Source: Nemophila menziesii
Lineage: Eukaryota > Streptophyta > Magnoliopsida > Boraginales > Hydrophyllaceae
Reading direction: 5' to 3'
DNA length: 64,000 nucleotides
Assembly: GCA_029959085.1 (NCBI GenBank)
Contig: JARWIR010000010.1
Coordinates: 10,561,001-10,625,000 of the forward strand
Shown here: positions 44,863-56,899 of the stretch, piece after piece
Layout of the letters: every line of letters begins with the position of its first letter
Numbering within the stretch: the first letter of the stretch is position 1
Position numbers and translations under genes: made by a program
Notes under the pieces: model-generated
Databases searched by the model: none
What the model saw: only the letters and a program-made list of their open reading frames with translations
What the model was told of the DNA's origin: nothing

Positions 44863-47376
44863 TTTTATTAGAGACCCTGTAGGTAATGCTTATCATTCCG
44901 GCGGCATTTTGGTTATCTGGCATGCAGATATTAAGCTTGATATTATTATGTCTAATTAGCATTATGTAATCATGCATATTGATGATCAGTCTTTTTCCTA
45001 CTATTTAGTATTTTATTCATGCTCCGAACGATTTTAACCAACGTCTAAAACTTTGGGATGATATCTCTATCTGGAATAAGAATGTTAATAAACCTTGGGT
45101 TTTAATTGGGGATTTTAACGATATTTTAAGTGCGTCTGGGAAATTTAGTAAAACGCTCCCTAATTATAATCACATTCACGAATTTAATATATTTATTTCG
45201 AATAATGGTCTTATTGAGATTCCGTCTCGAGGTAGTTATTTTACGTGGACTAATCGTAGTATTGATAAACCCGTCAAGGTCAAACTTGATCGGGCATTTG
45301 CTTCTAATGATTGGTTGACCAGGTTCTCAGGTGCTCAAGTTACAGTCCCACCAGCAATCGGGTCAGACCATTGTCCTCTTCTCTTACATACGGATCGATT
45401 TAGGTTTCAAGGGAAAAAATGGTTCAAATTCGAGTCTATGTGGGTAGAACACGAACAATGCAAAGAGGTGGTCACACAGGCTTGGGGAGATCCTGGCTCC
45501 AAGGCCTCTTTGCCAATTTTTCTAGATAAAAGAAACAACACAATTAATTCACTGACTATCTGGAGTAAACGTGTTTTCCACAACAACGCTCTAAAAAATA
45601 AAAGTTTGACGGAGAAATTACTCCATCTCGAAACGCAACCCAGTGACAAGAGAAATTTTAGAAGAACAAGTAATCATTAAACAAGAAATCAAAAAAGCAT
45701 ACGAAGCAGAAGAACAATACTGGTACGATCGAGCATGGAAAAGCTGGCTCAAATATGGAGACAAAAATCCGAAATTCTTTTTCCTAACAACCGTTAGTCG
45801 GCGGAATTTGAATCGGATACTTCGGATTAAAAATCAACAAGGGATTTGGGTTGATGAGGTTTCGGAGGTTCGGAATGGATTTCAGCACTACTATGCGAAC
45901 CTATTTAAAGAATGTAACCAAGACCTGATGAATGAAGCACTGGAAGGAATCTCGAGAAAAGTCACACAGGAAATGAATGAGAAACTTCTTAGACAACCGA
46001 CAATGGAGGAAACAAAGAAAGCGGTCTTTGACATGTCTCCAAGCAAGGCCCCGGGACCAGATGGTCTAAATGGTAAGTTCTATCAGGAATATTGGCACAT
46101 CATTCAGTATGATGTGCTTCTCATGGTCCAGAATTTCTTTAATAATAATATCTCTCTCGACACCTTAAATGAAACTCTTATAACCTTGATACCCAAAGGG
46201 GACATTCAGGAACAAATTGGAGACTACAGGCCCATATCTTGTGTTAAATTTGGTTATAAGACTATATCGAAAATATTAGTTAACAGATTACAGGAATTCA
46301 TGGATGTCATTGTATCTCCGAACCAAGCAGCCTTCATCAAAGGCCGAGCCATTCAAGACAATATACTGGTGGCACAAGAAGTTTCTTTTTACATGAAAAA
46401 GAAATGAAAGAACGCAAAACCAATGGCGGCGATCAAACTGGACATGGCTAAGGCATATGATCAGGTACGCTGGGATTTCTTACTTCTAGTTCTCAAGAAA
46501 CTAGGTTTTCATGAAAAATGGATCACATGGATCTCGAATTGCTTATCTTCAGTTACTTTTCAATTAAATTTTAATGGTGAAAGATTACAGAAATTCAAAC
46601 CACAACGGGGATTAAGACAAGGTGACCCCCTATCCTCGTTCCTTTTCTCCTTAATGACCGAGTCGCTTATCAGCTTAATTGACACAAATATTAGCCTAAA
46701 TGATCTCAAGGGTATACAAATAACAAGAAATTGTCCAGTTATTTCTCACTTATTATTTGTAGATGATTCGCTTTTCTTTCTAACTCTAGATGGAAATGAC
46801 GTTGAACATTTCGAAGACTGTATAACAAAGTACTGCACGGCCTCTGGACAACGAATAAATTACAGCAAATCTTCCATTTATTTTAGTAGAGACACTCCGG
46901 AAGCCATACGTCAACAAGTCACAACCAGGTTACGAATACAGGAAAAGGAAAATCTTGGAAAATACCTAGGGATACCATTGTGTCATAAACAGTCAAAGGT
47001 TGAAGCACTACAATGGATTGCCGAAAGACTTTTTAGTAAAACAAAGGGTTGGAAAGCACACCTTTTGTCGGAAGGAGGCAAAGAAGTCCTCATTAAAGCA
47101 GTTCTCCAGACTCTTCCCACATACTCTATGTCAATCTTCTCGTTTCCAATAACTTTTTGTAATAAATTAATATCGGGAATTTCGAATTTTTCGTGGAAGT
47201 CAGGTGAAAAATCTCGAATACATTGGCTAGCATGGGAAAAACTAGCTGTCAGCAAACTTCTTGGATGCATGGGCTTCAAGGACTTTAAGCGTATGAATAC
47301 GGCCTTACTTGTAGCACAGGCGTGGCGAATCCTAAACAATCCTGACACGCTAGCAATGATAATTCAAGAGTCAGCC
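44863..47376 (+). pseudogene. LINE copy 5: endonuclease and reverse transcriptase fragment
   Basis: The only copy without the extra T, so the RT frame from 46423 runs 320 codons through GLRQGDPLSSFLFS to the array junction. The catalytic motif reads FVDD instead of FADD, and GGMGF reads GCMGF. The TGA at 46405 and the EN/RT frameshift remain. AGTATTTTATTC replaces AGTGTGTATTC near 45010 and disrupts the endonuclease frame. It lies at the right end, next to spacer R5 and intact block P. Confidence 0.9.
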
Positions 47377-48061
47377 GATCTGTGATACTTGCAGTGAGTA
47401 CCGTGTTTAGTCTATTGTGTTAGTGCATCATTATTCGTATTTGTTTATATCATATTTTTATCACACCTTAGGCGACACAAGAAATAAAATTGAAAATATA
47501 AAATAAAAATAGAAAATAGAAAACTTAACGTTAAAGAACCTAAAGTTGACACTGTAGTAGCAAGGACAAGACCAAAAAATGATTTACGGTGCCGGGTGTG
47601 TATACACTAGTCATTCCCCAAGTTATGAGTGCTACTACCTTATTTAAAACGGACGCTCTAAATGAGTGTTGCGTATTGCTCGAACTACCAAAAAATTATT
47701 TTCAACACAAACGAGTTCGGAAAGGGTAAATTATTAGAGATTTTTTCTTACTTCTCTTTGTTGGTGTGTTTCATAAGGGAGAAGACTTCTTATATATAGC
47801 TAGCAAAGGCCTTCTCTAGATAAATGCTTGTATGAGCAATATTTGAATTGTTATTTATTTTCATAACACCTTTATAACTTAAAGATAAATTAATATTCAA
47901 AAATTAAATATATAATTTTTTATTATTGTTTTATATAATGTTTATTAAGATAGACAACAAGAAGAATCTTAAAGATATGGGCCGATAAATTATCTCATTC
48001 TTACCATTAATCGGCATGCTTGATTTTAAAACCATCAATAGAGTAATGGTACCTATATTAA
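47377..48061 (+). repeat. Array spacer R5, continuous with macro-repeat copy B
   Basis: Has the ancestral form at all three diagnostic sites (GATTTACGG, AGTCATTCC, GTTGCGTATTG), matching 54930-55040, and runs without a break into block P of copy B. This marks the right edge of the array. Confidence 0.9.
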
Positions 48062-48872
48062 AATTATTTGCTTTGGTGTTTTCCTAACTCAATAAATAAA
48101 ACAATCCCATGAATAACCCATTCATAAGCCTTATTATTATAAATTATAAATCAAATACACTTATGCAAAGAGAAGTAGAGGTAATGTTCAGAAACATTGA
48201 CTTCCTATCTAATATAAATATATTAATCTATTAAATTTTAATAATTCTTTTTGTTGAAGCCTTGTTACTAAAGAAGCTTTAACATAAGAAGATTCTAAAT
48301 AAAAAAAGTATGATAGAATTCATTAAATACAATAATATATAATTAAAAATATTACTAGTGCTTATAATCGTTACGAACATCATTATTACAACTACAACTT
48401 GGCCTGGTGGGCCTTCCACATTCTTTTGCACTGATTAAAATTATGAAAAAATTGATAAATATTCATACAATATATATATATATATATGGTGATTATACAT
48501 CCTCTTTATCTTCATCATCTCTTACTTATGTCCCGTCTTTCTGTTTTCTACCTACACCTTCTATACCTATCACATTCTTTTTTTCTTTTCAACATGGATC
48601 AATCTAAAAATAAATTCAAACACATATGAGAAATCATTAATTGGTTGCCCAATATGTGATGAAGAATTTATTACCAATATGATCCTCTTACAAATAAATT
48701 TAATTTTAACTATTATTATGGAAATTATTAAATTTGGTATAATTTATTTAGTTTAGCTAGAATATTTGTAAATAACTCTCCAACTTAGTGATAAATCTTT
48801 TTAAATGGCTTTTATTTTTTTATATTAAAAACTAAAACATAGAAAATGTAAATATAGAAACGGATGGATAAT

Positions 48873-48983
48873 CACGTGAAACATAAAATATTTATAATAA
48901 TAATGAACATTCATTTAATATAGAAAAAAAAATGCATTGAATAATTAATTACATGAAAACCCCCTTTCCCTCCCTCTATAAAA
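48873..48983 (+). promoter_or_regulatory. Promoter-like region, G-box plus TATA box (copy B)
   Basis: CACGTG at 48873-48878 and TATAAAA at 48977-48983, 104 bp apart as in copies A and C. Confidence 0.5.
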
Positions 48984-49100
48984 ACACCATTTATTCTCTT
49001 TCTCCTACACTATTCTGCTTTCTCTTCACTCCCAATGTTTCAACACTATTACTCTTACTCTACTTCGAAGAATAACAACGGTCCAAATCTCCATTTTCAA

Positions 49101-49151
49101 ATGACCTCTCAACCCACCGCCACAACCAAGACCTTCTTTCTTCTTTACTAA
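49101..49151 (+). pseudogene. Exon-1-like gene fragment, copy B
   Basis: ATGACCTCTCAACCC opens MTSQPTATTKTFFLLY then a stop. Codon 2 is Thr instead of Ala, and the frame closes three codons earlier than in copies A and C. Relic of the fragment at 7205. Confidence 0.3.
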
Positions 49152-49393
49152 AGACAGTAAAATCTTTGTCCTTGGAAAACTCATTGCTTGCTAAAAATAT
49201 GAAATGTCACGGTCAAGGATCATGTTATTAACTGTATAGTCAACTCAATCTGAAAAAATAAAGAAAAGTAATATTACTTAATATGTATGATATTCATACA
49301 AAGATATTAGGTTAGTTTACATCAAATTAAACCCTCAAACAACGCTTTAATACTAATTACTAATATTAATTACAAAAATATAACACTAATAAT

Positions 49394-49394
49394 A

Positions 49395-49451
<57 letters not shown>

Positions 49452-49573
49452 AGTAATAAATCCATATAATTAAACCCTCAAACAACATCTTTAATACTAA
49501 TTCCTGAAATAAACTAAAGAAATATAACACTAATAATACATATATATATATATAGAGAGAAATGGTTTTTTTC
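49394..49573. repeat. (TA)n microsatellite and duplicated AACCCTCAAACAAC segment
   Basis: (TA)n at about 49402-49448, between two ~80-bp direct repeats (49328 and 49480). This is the uninserted equivalent of the solo-LTR site at 7515. Confidence 0.88.
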
Positions 49574-50072
49574 AAATTCAGGTAACACGTAAAAGTACTA
49601 TAAAAAATTCAGTATTTACTAGTTTTCATTTACATATACAAATAACTTGGACTTACATAGAGTCATATAATAATTCTTTTACATAATGTAGTGACCTAAG
49701 GTGAAATACTTTTATGTATTTGGAAAAGAAAATCTTAACAAAAATTTATGACTCCTCTTCTATATCATGCATACTAACATTAATAATTACAAGCACTACT
49801 TTATGATGCAACCACTCAACCACATATAGACTGTTGACACTTCATTCTGATTTTCTTAATTATAATGAAATACACACATCATAAATCAAAATTTTCAGCA
49901 ATATGAAATAATTTAGATCACATGTTTGTAACAAGGATCTACACAATTGTGTAACACATTTTAATTAATTAAACATAATTATCAAAACTAATCCTACAAT
50001 TCTCAATAGAAATCAAATCAGGTTCAATCAATTTAAAAAACGACTGAAAAAAATAGGAGTAGAAACATATAC

Positions 50073-50118
50073 CATCAATGAATTTCTTTATGGTGATTTA
50101 AGCTTTGCGGCCAGCCAT
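50073..50118 (-). pseudogene. Exon-1-like gene fragment, copy B
   Basis: Minus-strand ATGGCTGGCCGC. Codon 4 is Arg and codon 7 is a stop (CAA to TAA). The donor-like GATG/GTATATG is retained. Degraded copy of 19076-19121. Confidence 0.3.
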
Positions 50119-51683
50119 GGTGATAGCTATATAGTAGCTAACTGGATCTAGATCTGAATCTAGATCTGGATATGAATCTAGATCTGGATCTGTAAGTTGA
50201 TAATTCAAATATTATATATGATTTATGAAAACCTATTTATGAGATTTATGAGATTTCAAGAGAAAACTAACTAGAGATCTGGATAGAAAATATTTTAAAA
50301 GATTCAGAGAGAAAGCTGAAGAGATCTAAATAGAAAAAGATTTAAAGTGAAAGAAAATACTTGAAATTTATAAAAAAAAAACAGGAGAATATATTAAAAC
50401 AGGGATAGAAGCCCATACATATTTTTAAATTATAACCGGATTTAATATTAAATATCATATAAACTATCAAATTACTTTTGTTTTGTTGTTTAGTATCCCC
50501 ATTTTGTTTCTTAGGACTAAAAAATAATTTAATATTATTATTATTATATTTAATATTAACAAAAAGATCATGTTCTATATTAATTAAAAAATCATTATTT
50601 ATATTATAAGTGGGCTTTCTTAATTTGTTAACATGTGATTTATTATACTTGAGCTTCGATCTACTTCATGTTCAAAAGACTTATCTATATAAGTGAGCCG
50701 TTTTTGCATTCTGGTGATGAGCATTGAGATCAATCACCTCAACTTGCACTATATCATGTTTATCACATATACTTTCCGTAAAAGCATGAGTATGTTTTTC
50801 CTAAAGGAAGTCGGGAAAATTTTCCAAAATTTCTCATTATAGAAATCATGTGACTTCTATGAATAAGTATGTGGTCGAGCTTAATAATAAATGTTGAGAA
50901 TCGCTGATCACTCTGAATCTCTCTCTAAGTAAGCGACCCTCCCTCCTTCCTAACTATATTTTTCAAGTGCTGAGTAAAGAATTATAACACCAGAGCCCAT
51001 CTAGAACCTAGGCATAAGTCACCTAGATTGACGGATAATGCATGGAACGTTCTATAATTTTTCGACCAGTCCGTAAAGTCAAGAACTTTTGAATACTCGC
51101 ACATTATGCGATCCATCTTGTTTCTGGAAACCCTCTATATATATATCCTTTTGATGATGGTTTAGGCCTATTCTCGTCTCTCAATATGAAGCTAATAAAA
51201 CGATCATTTTTTAGGATGTGGTGGATCTTTCGGAGGGATGTAACAACTTAGAAAATTATATTATGCATACTATAATTGCTCTAAATCAAACTATTCTAGT
51301 ATCTCCCAATTGGAGACGTAAAATGTACTATAGGTCTCTATATTTTATAAAGATTTTAATATAAGTGCATATATTAAATTTTTTAATTTCTTAGTTTATA
51401 AGTTCCTTTTTAATTAAAAGTAATATATATTTTCTTGTAAATAAATTTTTTTATACAAGTTAAACAATTTAAAATCTAATTAAAAAAATTTAGAAGTTAA
51501 GGAAGACCAAATGAAGATTCTTAACATATTTGGAGATCAATTACTTATATTTTTGTAATAGTAGGTGTATATTTTGAAAAAATAACGGGGAGGTGGATCT
51601 GTGGACCCCTCTCAAATACAGTTGGCTCCACGCATATCTGGGTATGTTCCGATTGTCATGTATCGACCTTTAATCCTCTAAGA

Positions 51684-51863
51684 ATGGAAACATCCTCTAA
51701 GAAGTCACAAGTTCCTAGACAACTCACCCTTCCCATTTACTTAGACAACAACTTCAATGCCACCAATGAACCCTCCTATGGCACACAATCCACCCCCACT
51801 TCGTCCACTAACTTGTCTGTTCACATACATTTTCTCACTTCTCAATTTATATATATGATATAA
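51684..51863 (+). CDS. Small unrecognised ORF, 59 codons
   Basis: METSSKKSQVPRQLTLPIYL followed by an Asn/Ser/Thr-rich stretch, stop TAA at 51861. The homologous stretch in copy C (about 58514-58693) keeps the same frame without indels through most of its length but has ATA in place of the ATG. Probably a relic of an exon carried in block Q. No family recognised. Confidence 0.25.
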   Translation: METSSKKSQVPRQLTLPIYLDNNFNATNEPSYGTQSTPTSSTNLSVHIHFLTSQFIYMI

Positions 51864-53331
51864 TAACTATTTCTTTCAACTATTTCTTTCATGCAGTAAT
51901 AAAATAAGAGCTCACATTATTAGATGATGGCGCATTGTGCCTGCACTTTTTATCACAGATAATCTCAAAACAAAAGGAGAACAAACTAGAGCGTATATTC
52001 TCACGTATATCAGTGTTAACGAGTAAGTTATTACTATATGACATAATAACAAATATGAAACATTAATATTAACTTTTAAAAAACCCATATACTTGAAAAT
52101 ATTTATGCATGTTTAGAATTACCAATAGAGTTTATCGGATAAGGATAGGATTTTTTATTCAACACCTTTTAAAACAAATTGAATTTATAGTTTTTATGTG
52201 ATTTAATATTAGTCTTATAGGCCAATCATGGTCTGTCACCTCCACATTCTTAATTATTTTATGTTAGGAAAAATATATTTCCATAATTAAAGGGATTTTA
52301 ACTAGAATCTTATGAGTTAAACATATTAAGCCCATAACAGTTTTATAAGTTCACATTCCCCAAATATTGAAACACTAAATGTGTTAGAGTAGAATCCATT
52401 AAAATTAAAAGATGTACTCATTATTTTAGCTATACAATTTTAATAGGGTTTGTAAAGGCAACTGAATTCATATGCGATCCTATTAGTTTCATATAACTTT
52501 ATAAGATAGTGGAAATATATTTTCTTCCCTAAGGCTCTTGTCTTTCTATCAAGTTGTTTTGTTGACTATGACTCTATATCTAAAAAACACTTTATGAATT
52601 ATTTTTAGGAGTTAAATAATAAGTGTGTAAAAGTATCATTTCTACTAAAGTTAATTTTGTAAAACCAGTTAAGTCATAAAATACTAATTTTTTTAATAAT
52701 CCAGTCTCTTAATGGTCTTTAAATATTCCTTGGCATGCTTTTCTTTTTTTAAATTTGTGACATTTAACACAATCACCGATTATGTTAAAGCATCTAGAAC
52801 TTCAATAATTTTAACAATTACATGTTAAATACTATCATGCCACATATCACAATAATCATAGAATATATTCATATAAAATTTGATAAAGTTTTTTAAATAA
52901 ATTTAACCACCTGTTACACTTATCACACTAGAATATAATTATCTTCACCCTCTAGAAATTATTTTTTAATCCTACTTAATTTAGAGAAAAATAATGATAC
53001 ATTATAATATGAGGGATCCTAAAAAATATCAAGTATAATGAGATTTTCAAGTAAAAGTTTTATTTTTTCCTCTAACGAGAACTGCAACCAAGTTTCATAT
53101 GTATACGTTTTTCTTATCAAACACCTTCTCTAAATCATATAAAAATCTTGAAGTTTTAGCATAAAAGGTAATGATTCTCTCATGTTCACAATCAATTTCC
53201 ACCAAAAAATTGCGTCAAATCATTATGGCAAGTATTTTCTCCTTTTCCCTGACCAAGTTCACATTAACTCCCGATGCAACCATTATTTGAAACTTCATAA
53301 TCGTTTTCAAATTGTTGGAAATTAATGAAAT

Positions 53332-54838
53332 TGATGTCTTCCTATTTGTGATAATTTAATCTTAGTTGGAGACATCATTTTAGGATTATTTAGGAAGTAC
53401 TTAGTCGATTTTTATTCATATATTAGTATATTCTTATTTCTTGTCTTGATTTGGTGATTTATTGTTTTTAGAGCATATTTGGTTTAATTGTTTATTAATA
53501 GGGAAACTATAAATATATACGGTAATTGATTAGATGCCAAATTAATTCTAAGAGATAAAGGAAGTAAAAGATAAAATAGGAAAAGAAAAGTTCTCAACTA
53601 AATCTGAATTTCAGCAGATACGTCCACTAAAGTGATCATAACTCAAGCTTGGCTGAGAATTTCTTAGAATGGTCTGAAGAAACAGTGTAGAGCTTTCCGA
53701 GTCGACCAGTTTAGATATATGGAACACGTCAATCGGAGCAATATTGAAGAAGTTACAGCCAAAACAAGATAGTAACAGTTTATTACCTTTTCTATATTTT
53801 AGATTTACGAATTTAATTTGGAAAAGAGTCCTATCACTTGCCTTCTACTGCAAGAATCCGAACTAGGTCTTCCTAGACTCCTATGAATACACCCTTTAAC
53901 TATTGTAAACAGGTCCTTACCTCCCACAATTAGTCCTTAAGCTTATTCATCATTAGAGATAATTCAGAAGAGCAAGTTGACAGTATGTATCTTTATTTTA
54001 GTTTATTTCTTTCTAGTATGAAATAATTTTCCCATAGATTGGTTTTGCATATGTATAATCTATGAATTCTATTTTCTTCTATCTATGTTTTTTTTGGGAG
54101 AACTATTTTAAATTGACCCTGTCTGCTTAACCATATATTTGTTTTATGTGCTTTGATTTATTGTCTGTCTTAAATGATCAATTTAGGGCTATGCTACTAG
54201 TAGTTAGATGGTCACCCGGAAGGGGTGTCTAATTATTGAAACACTACATAAACGTTTAGTGTGAGGTAGTCATCCGGAAAGGCTTGCCTAACTAGTTAGT
54301 CATTAGGGTTTGATCACGTCACCGATCATCATTAGAAGGCAAGTCTCATCTGAGAACCTAATGGCGTAGAAGCACCTTAGTTAAGTCACCTCGTGATTGT
54401 GAGGTCGCCACCCTAGTCCACCCGGAAGGGGGTAGGAAAGAATTTAGAATCCTTACTACTTATCTAAGAGCTATTATCACCCTTATTAACTAATCGAAGA
54501 AATAGAAGGATTAGTGTATACTAGCAAAACCTGAGCTATATTTTCTCATCTTATTTCTTCCATATTTATTTACTCATCTTTATTTTATTTAGATTAATCA
54601 TTAATCTCATCAATCATAATATTTATCTGTTTTTCCTTTCTTTTAATTATTAATTGCTACTTGAATTTATTACCCATAAGCATAACACACAAAGTCTCTA
54701 TGGAACGAATCTTTTTTACTAGCGAAACTTGCATACGATCTGTGATACTTGCAGTGAGTACCATGTTTAGTCTAGGGTGTTAGTGCATCATTATCCGTAT
54801 TTATTTATCATATTTTTATCACACCTTAGGTGACACAA
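53332..54838 (+). mobile_element. Complete large LTR (solo), copy C
   Basis: Starts TGATGTCTTCC and ends GGTGACACAA, with GAAAT on both sides (53327-53331 and 54839-54843), fitting a 5-bp target duplication. Contains a weak TATA box (TATGAATA at 53882), the TCCACCCGGAAGGGGGTAGG segment and GTGATACTTGCAGTGAG. 1507 bp, no coding region. Since copy A and the array spacers show the same LTR/P junction, this insertion is older than the duplications. Confidence 0.7.
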
Positions 54839-56229
54839 GAAATAAAATTGAAAATATAAAATAAAAATAGAAAATGGAAAACTTAACGTTAAAGAACCTA
54901 AAGTTAACACTGTAGTAGCAAGGACAAGACCAAAAAATGATTTACGGTGTCGGGTGTGTATACACTAGTCATTCCCCAAGTTATGAGTGCTACTACCTTA
55001 TTTAAAACAGACGCTCTAAATGAGTGTTGCGTATTGCTCGAACTACCAAAAAAATATTTTCAACACAAACGAGTTTGGAAAAGGTAAATTATTAGAGATT
55101 TTTTCTTTCTTCTCTTTGTTGGTGTGTTTCATAAGGGAGAAGACTTCTTATATATAGCTACCAAAGGCCTTCTCTAGATAAATGCTTGTATGAGCAATAT
55201 TTGAAGTGTTATTTATTTTCATAACACCTTTATAACTTAAAGATAAATTAATATTCAACAATTAAATATATAATTTTTTATTATTGTTTTGTATAATGTT
55301 TATTAAGATAGACAACAAGAAGAATCTTAAAGATATGGGCCGATAAATTATCCCATTCTTACCATTAATCGGCATGCTTGATTTTAAAACCATCAATAGA
55401 GCAATGGTACCTATATTAAAATTATTTGATTCGGTGTTTTCCTAAAGAAAACAATCCCATGAATAACCCATTCATAAGCCTTATTATTATAAATTATAAA
55501 TCAAATACACTTATGCAAAGAGAAGTAGAGGTAATGTTCAGAAACATTGACTTCCTATCTAATATAAATATATTAATCTATTAAATTTTAATAATTCTTT
55601 TTGTCGAAGCCTTGTTACTAATGAAGTTTTAACATAAAAAGATTCTACATAAAAAAGTATAATAGAATTCATTAAATACAATAATATATAATTTAAAAAT
55701 ATTACTATGTTTATAATCGTTACGTTACGAACATCATTATTACAACTACTACTTGGCCTGGTGGGCCTTCCACATTTTTGCACGGATTAACATTATGAAA
55801 AAAATAATAAATATTCATACAATATATATATATATATATATATGGTGATTATACATTCTCTTTATCTTCATCCTTTCTTACTTATGTCCCGTCTTTCTGT
55901 TTTCTACTTACACCTTCTATACCTATCACATTCTTTTTCTCTTTTCAACATGGATCAATCTAAAAATAAATTCAAACACATATGAGAAATCATTAATTGG
56001 TTGCCCAATATTTGATGAGGAATTTATTACCAATATGATCCTCTTACATATAAATTTAATTTTAACTATTATTATAGAAATTATTAAATTTGGTATAACT
56101 TTTTTTAATTTAGCAAGAATATTTGTAAATAACTCCCCAACTTAATGATAAATCTTTTTAAATGGCTTTTATTTTTGTATATTAAAAACTAAAACATAGA
56201 AAATGTAAATATAGAAAAGGATGGATAAT

Positions 56230-56341
56230 CACGTGAAAAATAAAATATTTATAATAATAATGAGCATTTATTTAATATAGAAAAAAAAGATGCATTAAAT
56301 AATTAATTACATGAAAACCCCCTTTCCCTCCCTCTATAAAA
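56230..56341 (+). promoter_or_regulatory. Promoter-like region, G-box plus TATA box (copy C)
   Basis: CACGTG at 56230-56235 and TATAAAA at 56335-56341, the same 105-bp spacing as in A and B. Confidence 0.5.
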
Positions 56342-56458
56342 ACACCATTTATTCTCTTTCTCCTACACTACTCTGCTTTCTTTTCACTCCCAACGTTTCA
56401 ACACTATTACTCTTACTCTACTTCCAAGAATAACAATAGTCTAAATCTCCATTTTCAA

Positions 56459-56518
56459 ATGGCCTCTCAACCCACCGCCACAACCAAGACCTTCTTTCTT
56501 CTTTACCAAAGACAGTAA
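56459..56518 (+). pseudogene. Exon-1-like gene fragment, copy C
   Basis: ATGGCCTCTCAACCC opens MASQPTATTKTFFLLYQRQ then a stop. One of three copies, with Tyr-Gln-Arg in place of Asn-Gln-Ser of copy A. Confidence 0.33.
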
Positions 56519-56752
56519 AATCTTTGTCCTTGGAAAACTCATTGCTTGCTAAAAATATGAAATGTCACGGTCAAGGATCATGTTATTCATTGTATAGTCA
56601 ACTCAATCTGAAAAAATAAACAAAAGTAATGTTAGTTAATATGTATGATATTTATACAAAGATATTAGGTTAGTTTACATCAAATTAAACCCTCAAACAA
56701 CGCTTTAATACTAATTGCTAATATTAACTACAAAAATATAACACTAATAATA

Positions 56753-56899
56753 TATGTGTGTGTGTATATATATATATAAAGAGTAATAAATCCATATAAT
56801 TAAACCCTCAAACAACAGCTTTAATACTAATTCATGAAATAACTAAAGAAATATAACACTAATAATACATATATATATATATAGAGAGAGAGAAATGGT
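56753..56899. repeat. Short (TG/TA)n and duplicated AACCCTCAAACAAC segment
   Basis: The microsatellite between the two direct repeats is short here (TGTGTGTGTATATATATATA). Uninserted equivalent of 7515. Confidence 0.8.

Larger units (their letters stand above)
32230..48061 (+). repeat. Tandem array of a 3.2-kb LINE + LTR/flank unit (five copies)
   Basis: The junction GAGTCAGCC/GATCTGTGATACTTG recurs at 34582, 37781, 40979, 44178 and 47377, spacing 3199, 3198, 3199 and 3199 bp. Each unit is ~2514 bp of LINE plus a 685-bp spacer equal to the last 104 bp of the large LTR and the first ~580 bp of block P (compare 54737-55418). Copies are nearly identical but carry shared single-base variants. 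Lesions common to all copies show that the LINE was dead before amplification. Confidence 0.95.
48062..49394 (+). repeat. Macro-repeat block P, copy B (remainder)
   Basis: Colinear with 6170-7514 and 55419-56752. Non-coding apart from the promoter-like stretch and short ATG frame noted separately. Confidence 0.88.
49574..53331 (+). repeat. Macro-repeat block Q, copy B
   Basis: The longest Q copy. Colinear with A (18711-20810) at both ends and with C (56900-59300) in the middle. Holds the minus-strand exon-like fragment and the 59-codon frame listed separately, plus a cluster of GATCTGGATCTGAATCTA-type short repeats at 50140-50195. It ends at the LTR start TGATGTCTTCC. Confidence 0.85.
54839..56752 (+). 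repeat. Macro-repeat block P, copy C
   Basis: Colinear with copies A and B. The first ~580 bp is the reference for the LINE-array spacers. Small private indels (for example near 55445). Confidence 0.88.

Noticed and set aside
32230..48061. LINE array as a pure assembly error
   Set aside because: Copies differ by nested, shared single-base variants and have different edges, which a simple duplication error would not create. It is still worth confirming with long reads.
49366..49575. Tyr/Ile-repeat ORF on the minus strand
   Set aside because: It is a translated (TA)n microsatellite.
55559..55783. Minus-strand frame CGRPTRPSSSCNND shared by P blocks
   Set aside because: Frame length and ends differ between copies A and C and it is broken in B. 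It is only repeated non-coding DNA.
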